Shown piece after piece: positions 25,507-33,832 of a stretch of DNA of 64,000 nt. The stretch comes from an uncultured Bacteroidales bacterium. Lineage in GTDB: Bacteria; Bacteroidota; Bacteroidia; Bacteroidales; F082. The stretch is from the NCBI GenBank assembly GCA_937896505.1, contig CALBNP010000203.1, positions 1-64,000 on the forward strand, written 5' to 3'. Below the pieces are notes generated by a model, which had not been told where the DNA came from, did no database searches, and worked only from the letters and a program-made list of their open reading frames with translations. The position numbers and the translations under genes were made by a program. The stretch's first letter is position 1. Each line of letters opens with the position of its first letter.

Positions 25507-26753
25507 TTCTTGATGGCTGCAATGCCAGGCAGTTCCTTGCCTTCGATGGCTTCGAGCAGAGCACCGCCACCGGTTGAAACATAGCTGACCTTGTCGGCCA
25601 AGCCGAACTTGTTGATGCAAGCCACCGAGTCGCCTCCTCCGATGAGCGAGAAGGCTCCTTTTTCTGTAGCTTCGACGATGGCGTTGGCGACAGCCCTTGA
25701 TCCGCCAGTGAATTTCTCGAATTCGAAAACGCCAACAGGACCGTTCCAGAGTATTGTCTTCGAGCCATTGATAACTTTAGCGAACAGCTCACCTGTGGCA
25801 GGTCCGATGTCCATGCCTTCCCAACCATCGGGGATGTTCATTGGGTCAACAATCTTGACATCGGAGTCTTCTCCGAACTTGTTGCCGGCCAGGGTCTGGA
25901 TGGAGAGCACAAGGTTCACACCCTTTTCCTTTGCCTTGGCGAGGATGTCGAGGGCCAAGTCGAGCTTGTCGTCTTCGCAGATGGAGTTGCCAATCTTTCC
26001 GCCGAGGGCTTTCATGAAGGTATAGGTCATGCCGCCGCCGATGATGAGGTTATCGACTTTGGTGAGCAGGTTTTCGATGATGTCGATTTTGGTTGACACC
26101 TTCGAACCACCCATGATGGCGGTGAAAGGATGCTGTATTTCGTTCATCACCTTGTTGACGGCTGCCACTTCCTTGCCCATGAGGAAGCCAAACATCTTGT
26201 GGTCGGCATCGAAATAGTCGGCAATGAGGGCTGTTGAGGCATGGGCGCGGTGTGCTGTGCCGAATGCGTCGTTGATATAGTATTCGCCATAGCTGGCGAG
26301 TGTCTTCGTGAATTCCTTCTGTGAGGTCTTGATGGCTTTCTTGGCTTCGTCGTAGCCTTCTTCGCCTTTTTCGATGCCGCGTGGCTTGCCTTCTTCTTCG
26401 GCATAGAAACGGAGGTTTTCGAGCATCAGCACTTCGCCGGGTTTCATGGCTGCCACTTGGTCGGCGGCTTTCATGCAGTCGTCGGCAAAGGCGACTTTAC
26501 GGCCCAACAGTTCTTCCAGATGAGCGATGATAGGCTTGATGGAGAATTTCGGGTCAGGGTTCTTTTTCGGACGGCCGAGGTGCGACATCAGCACTACCAT
26601 GCCCTTGTCGTTGAGCACTTTGTTGATGGTTGGCAATGCGGCACGCATACGGGTGTCGTCGGTGATATTGAAGTTTTCGTCCAACGGAACGTTGAAATCA
26701 ACGCGAATGACAACGCGCTTGTTTTCAAAATTTGTGTTCTCAATGTTTACCAT
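25503..26753 (-). CDS. pgk: Phosphoglycerate kinase
   Basis: A 416-aa glycolytic enzyme transferring phosphate between 1,3-bisphosphoglycerate and ADP. Hallmarks: [14 protein letters not shown] near the N-terminus, [59 protein letters not shown] and [17 protein letters not shown] with [18 protein letters not shown] at the C-terminus. Start at 26753 (MVNIENTNF) rather than an upstream in-frame Met at 26798, which would overlap the previous gene. Second gene of the unit lipid kinase - pgk - CARF nuclease (11-bp gap upstream, 4-bp overlap downstream). Confidence 0.96.
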   Translation of the reverse strand: MVNIENTNFENKRVVIRVDFNVPLDENFNITDDTRMRAALPTINKVLNDKGMVVLMSHLGRPKKNPDPKFSIKPIIAHLEELLGRKVAFADDCMKAADQVAAMKPGEVLMLENLRFYAEEEGKPRGIEKGEEGYDEAKKAIKTSQKEFTKTLASYGEYYINDAFGTAHRAHASTALIADYFDADHKMFGFLMGKEVAAVNKVMNEIQHPFTAIMGGSKVSTKIDIIENLLTKVDNLIIGGGMTYTFMKALGGKIGNSICEDDKLDLALDILAKAKEKGVNLVLSIQTLAGNKFGEDSDVKIVDPMNIPDGWEGMDIGPATGELFAKVINGSKTILWNGPVGVFEFEKFTGGSRAVANAIVEATEKGAFSLIGGGDSVACINKFGLADKVSYVSTGGGALLEAIEGKELPGIAAIKK

Positions 26754-26763
26754 AATGATTTTT

Positions 26764-27786
26764 TTATTGGTTTGTATTTTTTTTGAATTTGTTGACAATC
26801 TTTGACTTTAACGAAGTCTCCACTTTTCGGCTTGCATTCTGTTTCACCACCATGTTGATGGCTTTTGGAAGAACCTCAAAATCGAAAGGTGAGTTGGTAA
26901 GGGTTTCGCCTTCGGTTTCTAAATAGAGCTTGTGAGCTGGTACGGAATTGATTTTGAATTTACTTGCCTTGAAAGTGCTGACTTCATTCAGTTTGTTGAT
27001 GAAAGAACCGTCATAAATCTTCTTGACGTTGGCGACGAATTTGAATAGCGACACTTTGCGGATGGCGGTGATGTCGAGTAAACCATCGTTGGGGATGGCG
27101 TTAGGCATCATCATCATGCCACCACCATTGAAGCGGCCGTTGCCTACCGAGAGACTGAGGATGGGTTCGTCAAACACTATCTTATCATCGATGGTGATTT
27201 GCACATGCGTGCATTTGTAGCTGAAAAGGCACTTGACGAGGCTAATCAGATAGCGGATGGTCCCGCCCTTGCCTTGTTGCTTCATGGCGTTGGTCGATTG
27301 GCAAACCATCTCGTCCAAGCCGGTTCCTGCAGCGTTCAGGAAATATCGCACATTGGGGTCGCCGTCATTATAATATGTCACCTTGCCGATGTCGTGAGGG
27401 AAAACGAAAGCGTTTTTCAGTATTTTCACGACTTTCTGGTAATCTTGCGGAAATTCAAAGCCGCGCGACCAGTCGTTGCCTGTCCCGATAGGGATGATGC
27501 CCATCGTGATTTGGTTGGTTGGAACTGCATTTTGGGTAAATATTCCATTGATGACTTCGTTGTTGGTACCGTCGCCACCTACCGAGACGATTTTCCTATA
27601 GCCTTGTTCTTCAATGCCTTTTTTCACGATTTCGATGGCATGACGGGGATATTCGGTCAATATGGCGTCAAACTCAATACCTTCAGCAACCAGTATTTCT
27701 TTTATTGTTGGCCAGTCTTTGCCCGATTTGCCGACGTTGGCTTTCGGGTTAACAACGACGAGCCATTTATTGTTTTCTTCGCTCAT
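26764..27786 (-). CDS. YegS/diacylglycerol kinase-family lipid kinase
   Basis: A 340-aa DAGK-catalytic-domain protein. Nucleotide-binding motifs: [33 protein letters not shown] and [16 protein letters not shown]. The C-terminal beta-sandwich ([29 protein letters not shown]) is typical. It phosphorylates a lipid (diacylglycerol, sphingoid base or similar) at the inner membrane face; in Bacteroidota sphingolipid substrates are possible. Leads a three-gene unit with pgk and the CARF protein; promoter box at 27807-27814. Confidence 0.9.
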   Translation of the reverse strand: MSEENNKWLVVVNPKANVGKSGKDWPTIKEILVAEGIEFDAILTEYPRHAIEIVKKGIEEQGYRKIVSVGGDGTNNEVINGIFTQNAVPTNQITMGIIPIGTGNDWSRGFEFPQDYQKVVKILKNAFVFPHDIGKVTYYNDGDPNVRYFLNAAGTGLDEMVCQSTNAMKQQGKGGTIRYLISLVKCLFSYKCTHVQITIDDKIVFDEPILSLSVGNGRFNGGGMMMMPNAIPNDGLLDITAIRKVSLFKFVANVKKIYDGSFINKLNEVSTFKASKFKINSVPAHKLYLETEGETLTNSPFDFEVLPKAINMVVKQNASRKVETSLKSKIVNKFKKNTNQ

Positions 27787-27806
27787 TAAGTTTTCAATTT
27801 TGGGGT

Positions 27807-27814
27807 CAAAGATA
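27807..27814 (-). promoter_or_regulatory. -7 promoter box for the lipid kinase-pgk-CARF unit
   Basis: Minus-strand TATCTTTG, 21 bases upstream of the ATG at 27786. Confidence 0.6.
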
Positions 27815-27845
27815 GTAAATAAAACAACGCAATGTCAAAATAGCC

Positions 27846-27853
27846 TATTTTTG
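27846..27853 (+). promoter_or_regulatory. -7 promoter box for the T9SS protein at 27874
   Basis: TATTTTTG, 20 bases before the ATG; divergent from the box at 27807-27814. Confidence 0.6.
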
Positions 27854-27873
27854 CAATTCAATATCTCAATTTT

Positions 27874-28965
27874 ATGAAGCGCATCTTTCTTTTCCTATCC
27901 ATTGTCATGTCGGCATCGACATTGTTTGCTGACGAAATCCTGAACGAAACTTTCGAATATGGTAACCACGATTTGGAGAAGCCAATTGGCTGGTATTGTG
28001 ATGACAACAGCTGGCTTTGTGGGCATTTCGACAAGGACCACAACCGTTGTGCCCATGCGGGTGACTGGTATGCCTTTGCCGAAGCTGACGATGCGTGGAT
28101 GTTCATGCCGCTGCCCATCTTCCAAGAAATGCACTACAACATTTCGTTTTGGGCCATTTCCGATGGTGATTTCGATGTGGAGGTCAAGATTGGACCTTCG
28201 GCCACTCCCGAAGGCATGTCGGTTGATTTCATGTCTTTGACGCGGGTTAATGCCACGAGTTATGAGCAATTTTCAGCCAGGTATGTCTGTGATGTTCCGG
28301 ATATGGCCTTTATTGGCATCCATTGCATGAGAAACGATGGGGCCGCTTATCTGTGCATCGATGATGTTGTGGTGGAAATGGTCAACCAATATGATTTCGT
28401 TGTGAAGGAACTCACAACCGAAACGGTTCCGATGCAGCCTGGAAGCACTGGGCATTTCAGTTTCATGGCGCATAATACGGGTTACGACATGGAAACCCTA
28501 ACCATTTCCTATTCGCATGAATATTTTTCGTCAGCCTCGTTCTTCATTGACGGGCAGCAGGTTACACGCTTCGATTTGCCTGTGTCATTGGATGTCGTGG
28601 TTGATGTTGAAGCAACGCTTCGCGAGGATTTGCCGCTCGGTAATGTCGTTTTTCTCGATGTGATGATTGGCTCGACGCACAACTGCCATACGGGCATGGC
28701 TTCGTTTTGGGTGATTCCGACCGATTTGGACGGCCTTGCTGAAAACGACTTGCGGGTGAGTGTCTATCCCAATCCGGCTTCGGATGTCATCCATGTTGAA
28801 GCTGCCGATTTGCAGGAAGTGCGTCTTCTCGACCTGAATGGTCGTCAGTTGCTGAAGTCGGATCAGTGCACAATAGAAATAAGCCACCTTGCGAGTGGCT
28901 TATATTTGCTTGAAATCACAGGCAGTGATTCTTCGAGAAGAATGCTGAAACTTGAAAAGTTTTAG
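27874..28965 (+). CDS. T9SS-secreted protein with N-terminal adhesin-like jelly roll
   Basis: A 363-aa exported protein. The signal peptide ends near ASTLFA. Residues 20-170 (NETFEYGNHDLEKPIGWYCD, FWAISDGDFDVEVKIG, CIDDVVVE) resemble the cleaved-adhesin/carbohydrate-binding jelly-roll domains that open many T9SS cargo proteins. A CARDB-like Ig segment follows (about 175-285). The C-terminus is a T9SS sorting domain (VYPNPASDVIHVEA, LLDLNGRQLL, LASGLYLLEI). No catalytic domain, so it is probably a binding or structural surface protein. Confidence 0.8.
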   Translation: MKRIFLFLSIVMSASTLFADEILNETFEYGNHDLEKPIGWYCDDNSWLCGHFDKDHNRCAHAGDWYAFAEADDAWMFMPLPIFQEMHYNISFWAISDGDFDVEVKIGPSATPEGMSVDFMSLTRVNATSYEQFSARYVCDVPDMAFIGIHCMRNDGAAYLCIDDVVVEMVNQYDFVVKELTTETVPMQPGSTGHFSFMAHNTGYDMETLTISYSHEYFSSASFFIDGQQVTRFDLPVSLDVVVDVEATLREDLPLGNVVFLDVMIGSTHNCHTGMASFWVIPTDLDGLAENDLRVSVYPNPASDVIHVEAADLQEVRLLDLNGRQLLKSDQCTIEISHLASGLYLLEITGSDSSRRMLKLEKF

Positions 28966-28983
28966 AGTTTGTATGATTTAACC

Positions 28984-29040
28984 GAAACAAATAACAATGT
29001 CATTTCGACCGCAGGGAAGAAATCTATTGTTATTTGTTTC
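28984..29040. repeat. Family A hairpin, GTCATTTCGACC-type core, copy 1
   Basis: Perfect 15-bp arms GAAACAAATAACAAT/ATTGTTATTTGTTTC flank a 27-base core starting GTCATTTCGACC and ending AAATCT. The same core, inverted, is at 40695-40721. Confidence 0.9.
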
Positions 29041-29043
29041 AAT

Positions 29044-29094
29044 CAAAAAAGCCTATAGATACTCTCCTTCGTCGGTATGACATAGGCTTTTTTG
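29044..29094. repeat. Family A hairpin, GTCATACCGACG-type core (inverted), likely terminator
   Basis: 13-bp arms CAAAAAAGCCTAT/ATAGGCTTTTTTG around a 25-base core that is the exact reverse complement of the core at 40629-40653, although the arms differ. The T-run makes it a plausible terminator between the convergent genes ending at 28965 and 29131. Confidence 0.9.
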
Positions 29095-29130
29095 AAAATT
29101 GAAACAGACACTTAGTTCTTTACGTGAATA

Positions 29131-31686
29131 TCAATAATACACGATATTCATATCGAGTCGCTTTTCTTGCAGCTTTGCTATGGTCTTGCTTTTCACCTTG
29201 GTGTTGTAAACCTTCAGTTGCTTCAGCGAGGCAAGTTCCTCGATTGGCGAGAGGCTCTTCACGTTGGTGTTGTTGATGAAGAGGTTTTCCAGTTGTGGCA
29301 GGCCCGAAAGGGGTTTCAGCGATTTTAGAGGTGTTCCTCCCGCATCCAAGGTCTTCAGGTTGGTCATCTTCGATAAAGGTTCGAGGTCGCTGACCTGTGT
29401 GTTCTCTATGTTGATGTAGCCCAAAAGCAGGTCGTTCTCCAATGGCGACAGGTTGCTGATGGGGTTGTTTTGCAGGTTGATTTCAACGAGATAGTCTTTT
29501 CCGGCCAAAGGCTTGATGTCGTGCACGCTTTGGTTTGGGATGTTGAGTTTTTCGAGCCACATGCAATCGGTTAAAGGTGTGAGGTCTTGTATCATCTGCA
29601 ACTCGCCATCGATGCTGAGTTCGCGGATGTCGATGATTTTCTGCAACTGGACGGCATCAGGCATCTCGCCTTGATAAGGCACATGGTTGCGGAAAATGTC
29701 TTTCCAGTTTTGGTCGATGCCATTCCACCAGGCTTGCAGCTGTGGGGTTTGGTAAACAACCGTCACTTGACGTTGCTTTTCCTTCAGCGCTATCACGTTG
29801 TTCTTCTTGATGTTGGTGCTGTCGGCAAGGATGATTTCGATGTTGGGGTCGTTGATTAAAGGGGTGAGGTCGGTGATGGGGGTGTTCATGATGTTGAGCA
29901 CCTTCAGGCTGGTCATGTCTTGCAGCGGCTCAAGGGTGTTGATATAGGTATCTTCCAGGTTGAGAATTTCAAGTTTCGACAAGGCTTGGATGGCCATGAG
30001 GGTTGAAATCTCAGTGTTGGCGATGTTGAGGCTCTTGAGGTTGGTGAGACGGCTGACGGGCATCAGGTTTTGCATGTAGGGATTTCCCGAAAGGTCGAGT
30101 TCCTGCATGTTGATGATTTCGTGGAGCTGTTCGGTGGTCGGGTTGCTGTCGAGCTTGATTTGCTGGGCGAACACGGTTTTCCAATAGATAGGCAGGTTGT
30201 TCCACCAGTCTTCCAAGGCTTTCGTATCGTAGATGACCAATGTGAATGGGTTGTCAACGGTGAAATCTGTAGCTTCCTTGATGCCGATTTTCGTGTTGTC
30301 GCAATAAATCTTGCTCAGTTTGTGATGACCGCTTAGTGGCGACAAATCCCTGATATTGGTATTGCTGCAATACAGTTCGTTGAGGTTTTGTAATCCAGCC
30401 AGCGCTTGCAGGTTGCTGACTGGTGTGCCCGAGATGTTGAGGCTTTGCAAGGCTGTCAGGTTTTGCAGTGGCGACAGGTCGCGGACCGAGGTGTTGCTGA
30501 CGTCTAGGATGGTAATCTGTGTGAGGTCCTCCAACGGACTGATGCTCGAAATCTTGCAGCCATTGGCCTTCAGCGAAGTGATGGTAGGGCAATTCTTTAT
30601 GTCGGTCAGGCGGTTGACCATCGTGTTGCTGATGTTGAGTTTCTGGAGATTCTTCAGGCTTTCCACCACCGCGATGTTCTCGATGTTGTTGTTGGCGATT
30701 TCGAGTTCTTCCAAGGTGATGACGTATTTCAGCGCACTGATGTCTTCAATCAGGGTTGAATTGGCACGTAAGACCTTCAGCTTGTTGGCGTTGCGAAGTA
30801 TTTTGATGTCTTCGACCGATGTGCCTGAGATGTCGAGGACCAAGAGGTCGGAAAGCTCGCTGAGTGGTTCGACACTGATGATTTCGCGCAGACCAGAGAT
30901 GTTGACGTATTGCTTTTGTGTGACTTGCTTCAGCTTGCTGTCAAGTTCAGCCATGTCGTTCTTGAAAATCTTGTCTTTCAATACGGTATCGCCACTGATA
31001 GGGTCGATGATTGGGTATGAAGCCATGAAATCGACATTGCTGATCATGCCAACGGTTTCGATCGGAATGCTGTCGTAGAGCTTCACGCCTTTTCCGAGAC
31101 GTGTTTTCCAATTGATTGACAGCGAGTTCCACCAGTTGCGCAGTTCTTCCTTCTCGTTGATTTTCGAGGTGTAGATGCTGGCAATCTTCATGCTGCTGTT
31201 CTTGCGGTCGAGGTTGACTTCCACGAAGCGGTTTCTCACGTTGTCAACCGTTTCACCGTTGATGGTTGTGGCGGTGAGATGACGCGACAATGTCACCTTG
31301 AAGAAGACGCTCCCATCATCTCTTGTGCCGTTGGTGATGTTTTGGATGTCAAACTTGAAAGAGGCTTGCGTGAAGAAGAAATCGATGTCCTTCAGATAGG
31401 CTTGCACATCTTTGTTGATAGGTGTCTTGCGGTTGGGGTCGAGGTCGTCTTCAATCTGCACCTTGTCGTCGATGAAAATCTTGTTCCAGCTTTCGGAATA
31501 GATGATTTCCTTTTCTTGTGCACCGTTTGATGCATCACCGATGAAGTTGAGGGTTTCTTCAAGATATTGCAGCAGGCTTTCTACTTCGGCATTGTATTTT
31601 ATTATTTCGTCTTTCGAAAGCTTTTGTGCTTCGCAGCAATATATCAAACTGAAAATCAGTATGAAGAGCGTTGCAATTTTTTTCAT
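29131..31686 (-). CDS. Exported leucine-rich-repeat protein with WWN modules
   Basis: An 851-aa protein with a signal peptide (MKKIATLFILIFSLIYCCEA). After a non-LRR N-terminal region (about 20-250) it has three LRR blocks of SDS22/internalin-like 22-residue repeats (LVLDISGTSVEDIKIL, LQKLNISNTMVNRL, ILDVSNTSVRDLSPLQN). Each block is preceded by a module with the signature WWNxLxxxWKxxF (LRNWWNSLSINWKTRLG, LEDWWNNLPIYWKTVFA, LQAWWNGIDQNWKDIFR). No T9SS domain or anchor is seen at the C-terminus (LDMNIVYY). Last gene of the 33720-29131 operon; its ATG overlaps the preceding stop (ATGA). Likely a protein-interaction scaffold; partner unknown. Confidence 0.85.
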   Translation of the reverse strand: MKKIATLFILIFSLIYCCEAQKLSKDEIIKYNAEVESLLQYLEETLNFIGDASNGAQEKEIIYSESWNKIFIDDKVQIEDDLDPNRKTPINKDVQAYLKDIDFFFTQASFKFDIQNITNGTRDDGSVFFKVTLSRHLTATTINGETVDNVRNRFVEVNLDRKNSSMKIASIYTSKINEKEELRNWWNSLSINWKTRLGKGVKLYDSIPIETVGMISNVDFMASYPIIDPISGDTVLKDKIFKNDMAELDSKLKQVTQKQYVNISGLREIISVEPLSELSDLLVLDISGTSVEDIKILRNANKLKVLRANSTLIEDISALKYVITLEELEIANNNIENIAVVESLKNLQKLNISNTMVNRLTDIKNCPTITSLKANGCKISSISPLEDLTQITILDVSNTSVRDLSPLQNLTALQSLNISGTPVSNLQALAGLQNLNELYCSNTNIRDLSPLSGHHKLSKIYCDNTKIGIKEATDFTVDNPFTLVIYDTKALEDWWNNLPIYWKTVFAQQIKLDSNPTTEQLHEIINMQELDLSGNPYMQNLMPVSRLTNLKSLNIANTEISTLMAIQALSKLEILNLEDTYINTLEPLQDMTSLKVLNIMNTPITDLTPLINDPNIEIILADSTNIKKNNVIALKEKQRQVTVVYQTPQLQAWWNGIDQNWKDIFRNHVPYQGEMPDAVQLQKIIDIRELSIDGELQMIQDLTPLTDCMWLEKLNIPNQSVHDIKPLAGKDYLVEINLQNNPISNLSPLENDLLLGYINIENTQVSDLEPLSKMTNLKTLDAGGTPLKSLKPLSGLPQLENLFINNTNVKSLSPIEELASLKQLKVYNTKVKSKTIAKLQEKRLDMNIVYY

Positions 31687-32516
31687 GGTTCGTAAAATTT
31701 GATGAGGTCGGCCTTTTCTTTTTCTGGCATGTAGTAGATATTCGACATGAGCCAACCTGAGTTGTTGCCCGCACGGTTGAACCACGACACCTCAAAATAC
31801 CAGTCCTTGATTTGGAAGACGTGGAACTTGACGGCATCGACGTGTTGGAAGACGAGCGTGCCTTTCTTTATTTCGTAGAAAAACAGGGTCAGATAATCGG
31901 GAGCGTAGTCGCCTGAGGCATAATATTCGATGACTTCCGGCTCCTTGAAGGCCTTGTAGATGTTCATGAAGTCGAGTTCGTGGCTCATGGGATGCAGGAA
32001 GTGCTTCTCTTTTTCGGCGATTTCTCCATTTGGAAACATCTTGTTGAATTCCGAGAAATACACATTGGTGAGCACCCATTTCGAGCCTAAGCCTTCTTTC
32101 TCGACGGCCAGCATCAACGAGATTTGCACGTCCTTGCCTTTGTACTTGAAGGTGGTTGAAACCTCCGAATACCAGCGGCCTCCAAGGAAGGTCATGTAAC
32201 TTGAATCGTCTTTCGTGACGTCTTCAATGAAGTATTGCTGCAATTCGGGGTTCGAGCCGTATTTCTCCATATCGAAGAGGATGGGGAGCGACTTGCGGCG
32301 CATCTCGTTGTTCCGATAGGAAGGGTCTTTCGGGTTGATTTTATAGCCGAACTGGTCTTCTTCGTAATTGAAGCGACGCATGAACTGACCCATTTGCTTG
32401 GTCATGGCATACAACTCTGTCTCGTCCATCTGGAAGTTTCCAATCGATTGTGAAACAGCGTTATAAGAGAAGACCAAGCAAATGAATGCTATGAGATATT
32501 TTCGCGATTTTATCAC
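31683..32516 (-). CDS. Exported protein of unknown function (277 aa)
   Basis: Signal peptide (KYLIAFICLVFSYNAVSQ) and a soluble mixed alpha/beta body rich in aromatic residues (FLGGRWYSEVSTTFKYKGKD, DWYFEVSWFNRAGNN). No recognised domain. Third gene of the four-gene operon, joined by 4-bp ATGA overlaps on both sides, so it is almost certainly made with the LRR protein in fixed proportion. I do not recognise the family. Confidence 0.75.
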   Translation of the reverse strand: MIKSRKYLIAFICLVFSYNAVSQSIGNFQMDETELYAMTKQMGQFMRRFNYEEDQFGYKINPKDPSYRNNEMRRKSLPILFDMEKYGSNPELQQYFIEDVTKDDSSYMTFLGGRWYSEVSTTFKYKGKDVQISLMLAVEKEGLGSKWVLTNVYFSEFNKMFPNGEIAEKEKHFLHPMSHELDFMNIYKAFKEPEVIEYYASGDYAPDYLTLFFYEIKKGTLVFQHVDAVKFHVFQIKDWYFEVSWFNRAGNNSGWLMSNIYYMPEKEKADLIKFYEP

Positions 32517-33088
32517 TTGTTAGTAGTTTCCTTGACGCGCATGTCGCCCAGCAACACATCCCAGAAGCCGATGGTGCGACCGCCGATTTGGGTTTCCTTG
32601 CGTTTCACATACACGGTGATGTCCTTCTTGGTAGTGTCTTTATACACCATGTTGCCTTCGGCATCGTAGCCACGGAAGGTCTGGAAGATGGTGATGACAC
32701 CCACGTATGTGCCGTCGGGCTGACGCTGAAGGTCGCTGACGTATTCGATGTTGTACCATTCAATCTCGACGCGGTCGTAGTTGAGGCGCATGAGACGCTC
32801 GAAATACTTGCGGACTCTGTAGTATTGGATCTGGTTGGAATGCAACGACGAGACACCGATTTCGGCATCGCTCATGAACAGTTCTTCAGCGCGGTCAATC
32901 ACGCGGTTGGCTTCGCTGTAAGGGGTGTCTTTCGAGCCGACAATCTTGATGTATTTGCTCAGGTCTCTTACCTTTTCCAAGGCGAGGCTGTCGATGGCCT
33001 GCTTGCGTTCGAAACTCAGTTCGTCTTGTGCCACGGCAATGCTTGCAAAGCACAGCACAATGGCTAATGTTGCTAATATCTTCTTCAT
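32513..33088 (-). CDS. Exported protein of unknown function (191 aa)
   Basis: Signal peptide (MKKILATLAIVLCFASIAVA) followed by a helical segment with SDAEIGVSSLHSNQIQYYRV and a C-terminal beta region (GTYVGVITIFQTFRGYDAEG, KDITVYVKRKETQIGG). Its first half (EANRVIDRAEELF) echoes the lipoprotein encoded just upstream (QANRLINETMDLF), suggesting distant relationship by duplication. Second gene of the operon, ATGA overlaps at both ends. Function unknown. Confidence 0.75.
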   Translation of the reverse strand: MKKILATLAIVLCFASIAVAQDELSFERKQAIDSLALEKVRDLSKYIKIVGSKDTPYSEANRVIDRAEELFMSDAEIGVSSLHSNQIQYYRVRKYFERLMRLNYDRVEIEWYNIEYVSDLQRQPDGTYVGVITIFQTFRGYDAEGNMVYKDTTKKDITVYVKRKETQIGGRTIGFWDVLLGDMRVKETTNK

Positions 33089-33720
33089 TTCTTTATGAGT
33101 TCAAGTTCGTTAATCTTTCCGTTGTCGTTGTATTTGATTTCGTTCACCTTGTTGTTCGAAACCTTTTGGTCCTTCAGGTAGTTGAGGTATTTCTCGATGG
33201 TGGTCGGACGGTCGTAGTCGTTGAATCCGCCGGCTTGGCTGATGATGATGAGCACTGGCACGTTGGGCGATTCGAACAGGTCCATGGTCTCGTTGATGAG
33301 GCGGTTGGCTTGCGAGGTTGAACTTGAGTTGGCGATGCTGCGGAAGTTCTTCTCAAGCATCACATCGGCCGACTTGGCTCTTTCTTCGGCTTCCTTGCGG
33401 AGGCGCTCTTCTTCGTTCTTCTGGGCGCGTTCGCGGGCCAGTTTCTTTTCAACCTGGAACAGCAGGTCGTCAACTTCGGCGTTCTGAAGGTTCCAGTCTT
33501 TGATGGTTTGCACACGGGCTTCCTTCTCTTCCAAAGTCCATAGGGTTTCGTCGTCCAAGATGGCGTTCAGGTCCTTGACGGCTTGTTCGACTTTCGATCT
33601 GTACTCGGCCTCGGCAGCTTCCTTAGCCAAACGTTTCTTGCTCTTGCAGCTCGTGGTTCCGCCGAGTGTGACGAACACGGCCAGCAGAATCATGGCGATG
33701 GTTGTGAGTTTGTTTTTCAT
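33085..33720 (-). CDS. Lipoprotein of unknown function, first gene of LRR operon (211 aa)
   Basis: Lipobox with Cys25 (LGGTTSCKSKKR). Residues about 30-125 are a charged coiled coil (EEKEARVQTIKD, LARERAQKNEEERLRKEAEE). A C-terminal part (QANRLINETMDLFESPNVPV, YLNYLKDQKVSNNKVNEIKY) resembles the product of the next gene. The start MKNKL (33720) follows the -7 box at 33778-33785. The lipid anchor could tether the exported products of the three downstream genes to a membrane. Unknown family. Confidence 0.75.
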   Translation of the reverse strand: MKNKLTTIAMILLAVFVTLGGTTSCKSKKRLAKEAAEAEYRSKVEQAVKDLNAILDDETLWTLEEKEARVQTIKDWNLQNAEVDDLLFQVEKKLARERAQKNEEERLRKEAEERAKSADVMLEKNFRSIANSSSTSQANRLINETMDLFESPNVPVLIIISQAGGFNDYDRPTTIEKYLNYLKDQKVSNNKVNEIKYNDNGKINELELIKK

Positions 33721-33777
33721 TTTTGTATCTGTTTTTATGCTTTTTTCTTGAATAACTCTGTTTCTGATAGAAAATTG

Positions 33778-33785
33778 CAAAAGTA
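33778..33785 (-). promoter_or_regulatory. -7 promoter box for the LRR operon
   Basis: Minus-strand TACTTTTG, about 57 bases upstream of the ATG at 33720. Confidence 0.5.
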
Positions 33786-33832
33786 TAGCTTTTTTCCGTT
33801 GGTTGCTGCGATTTTTGTCGCATTTTTGCCTC

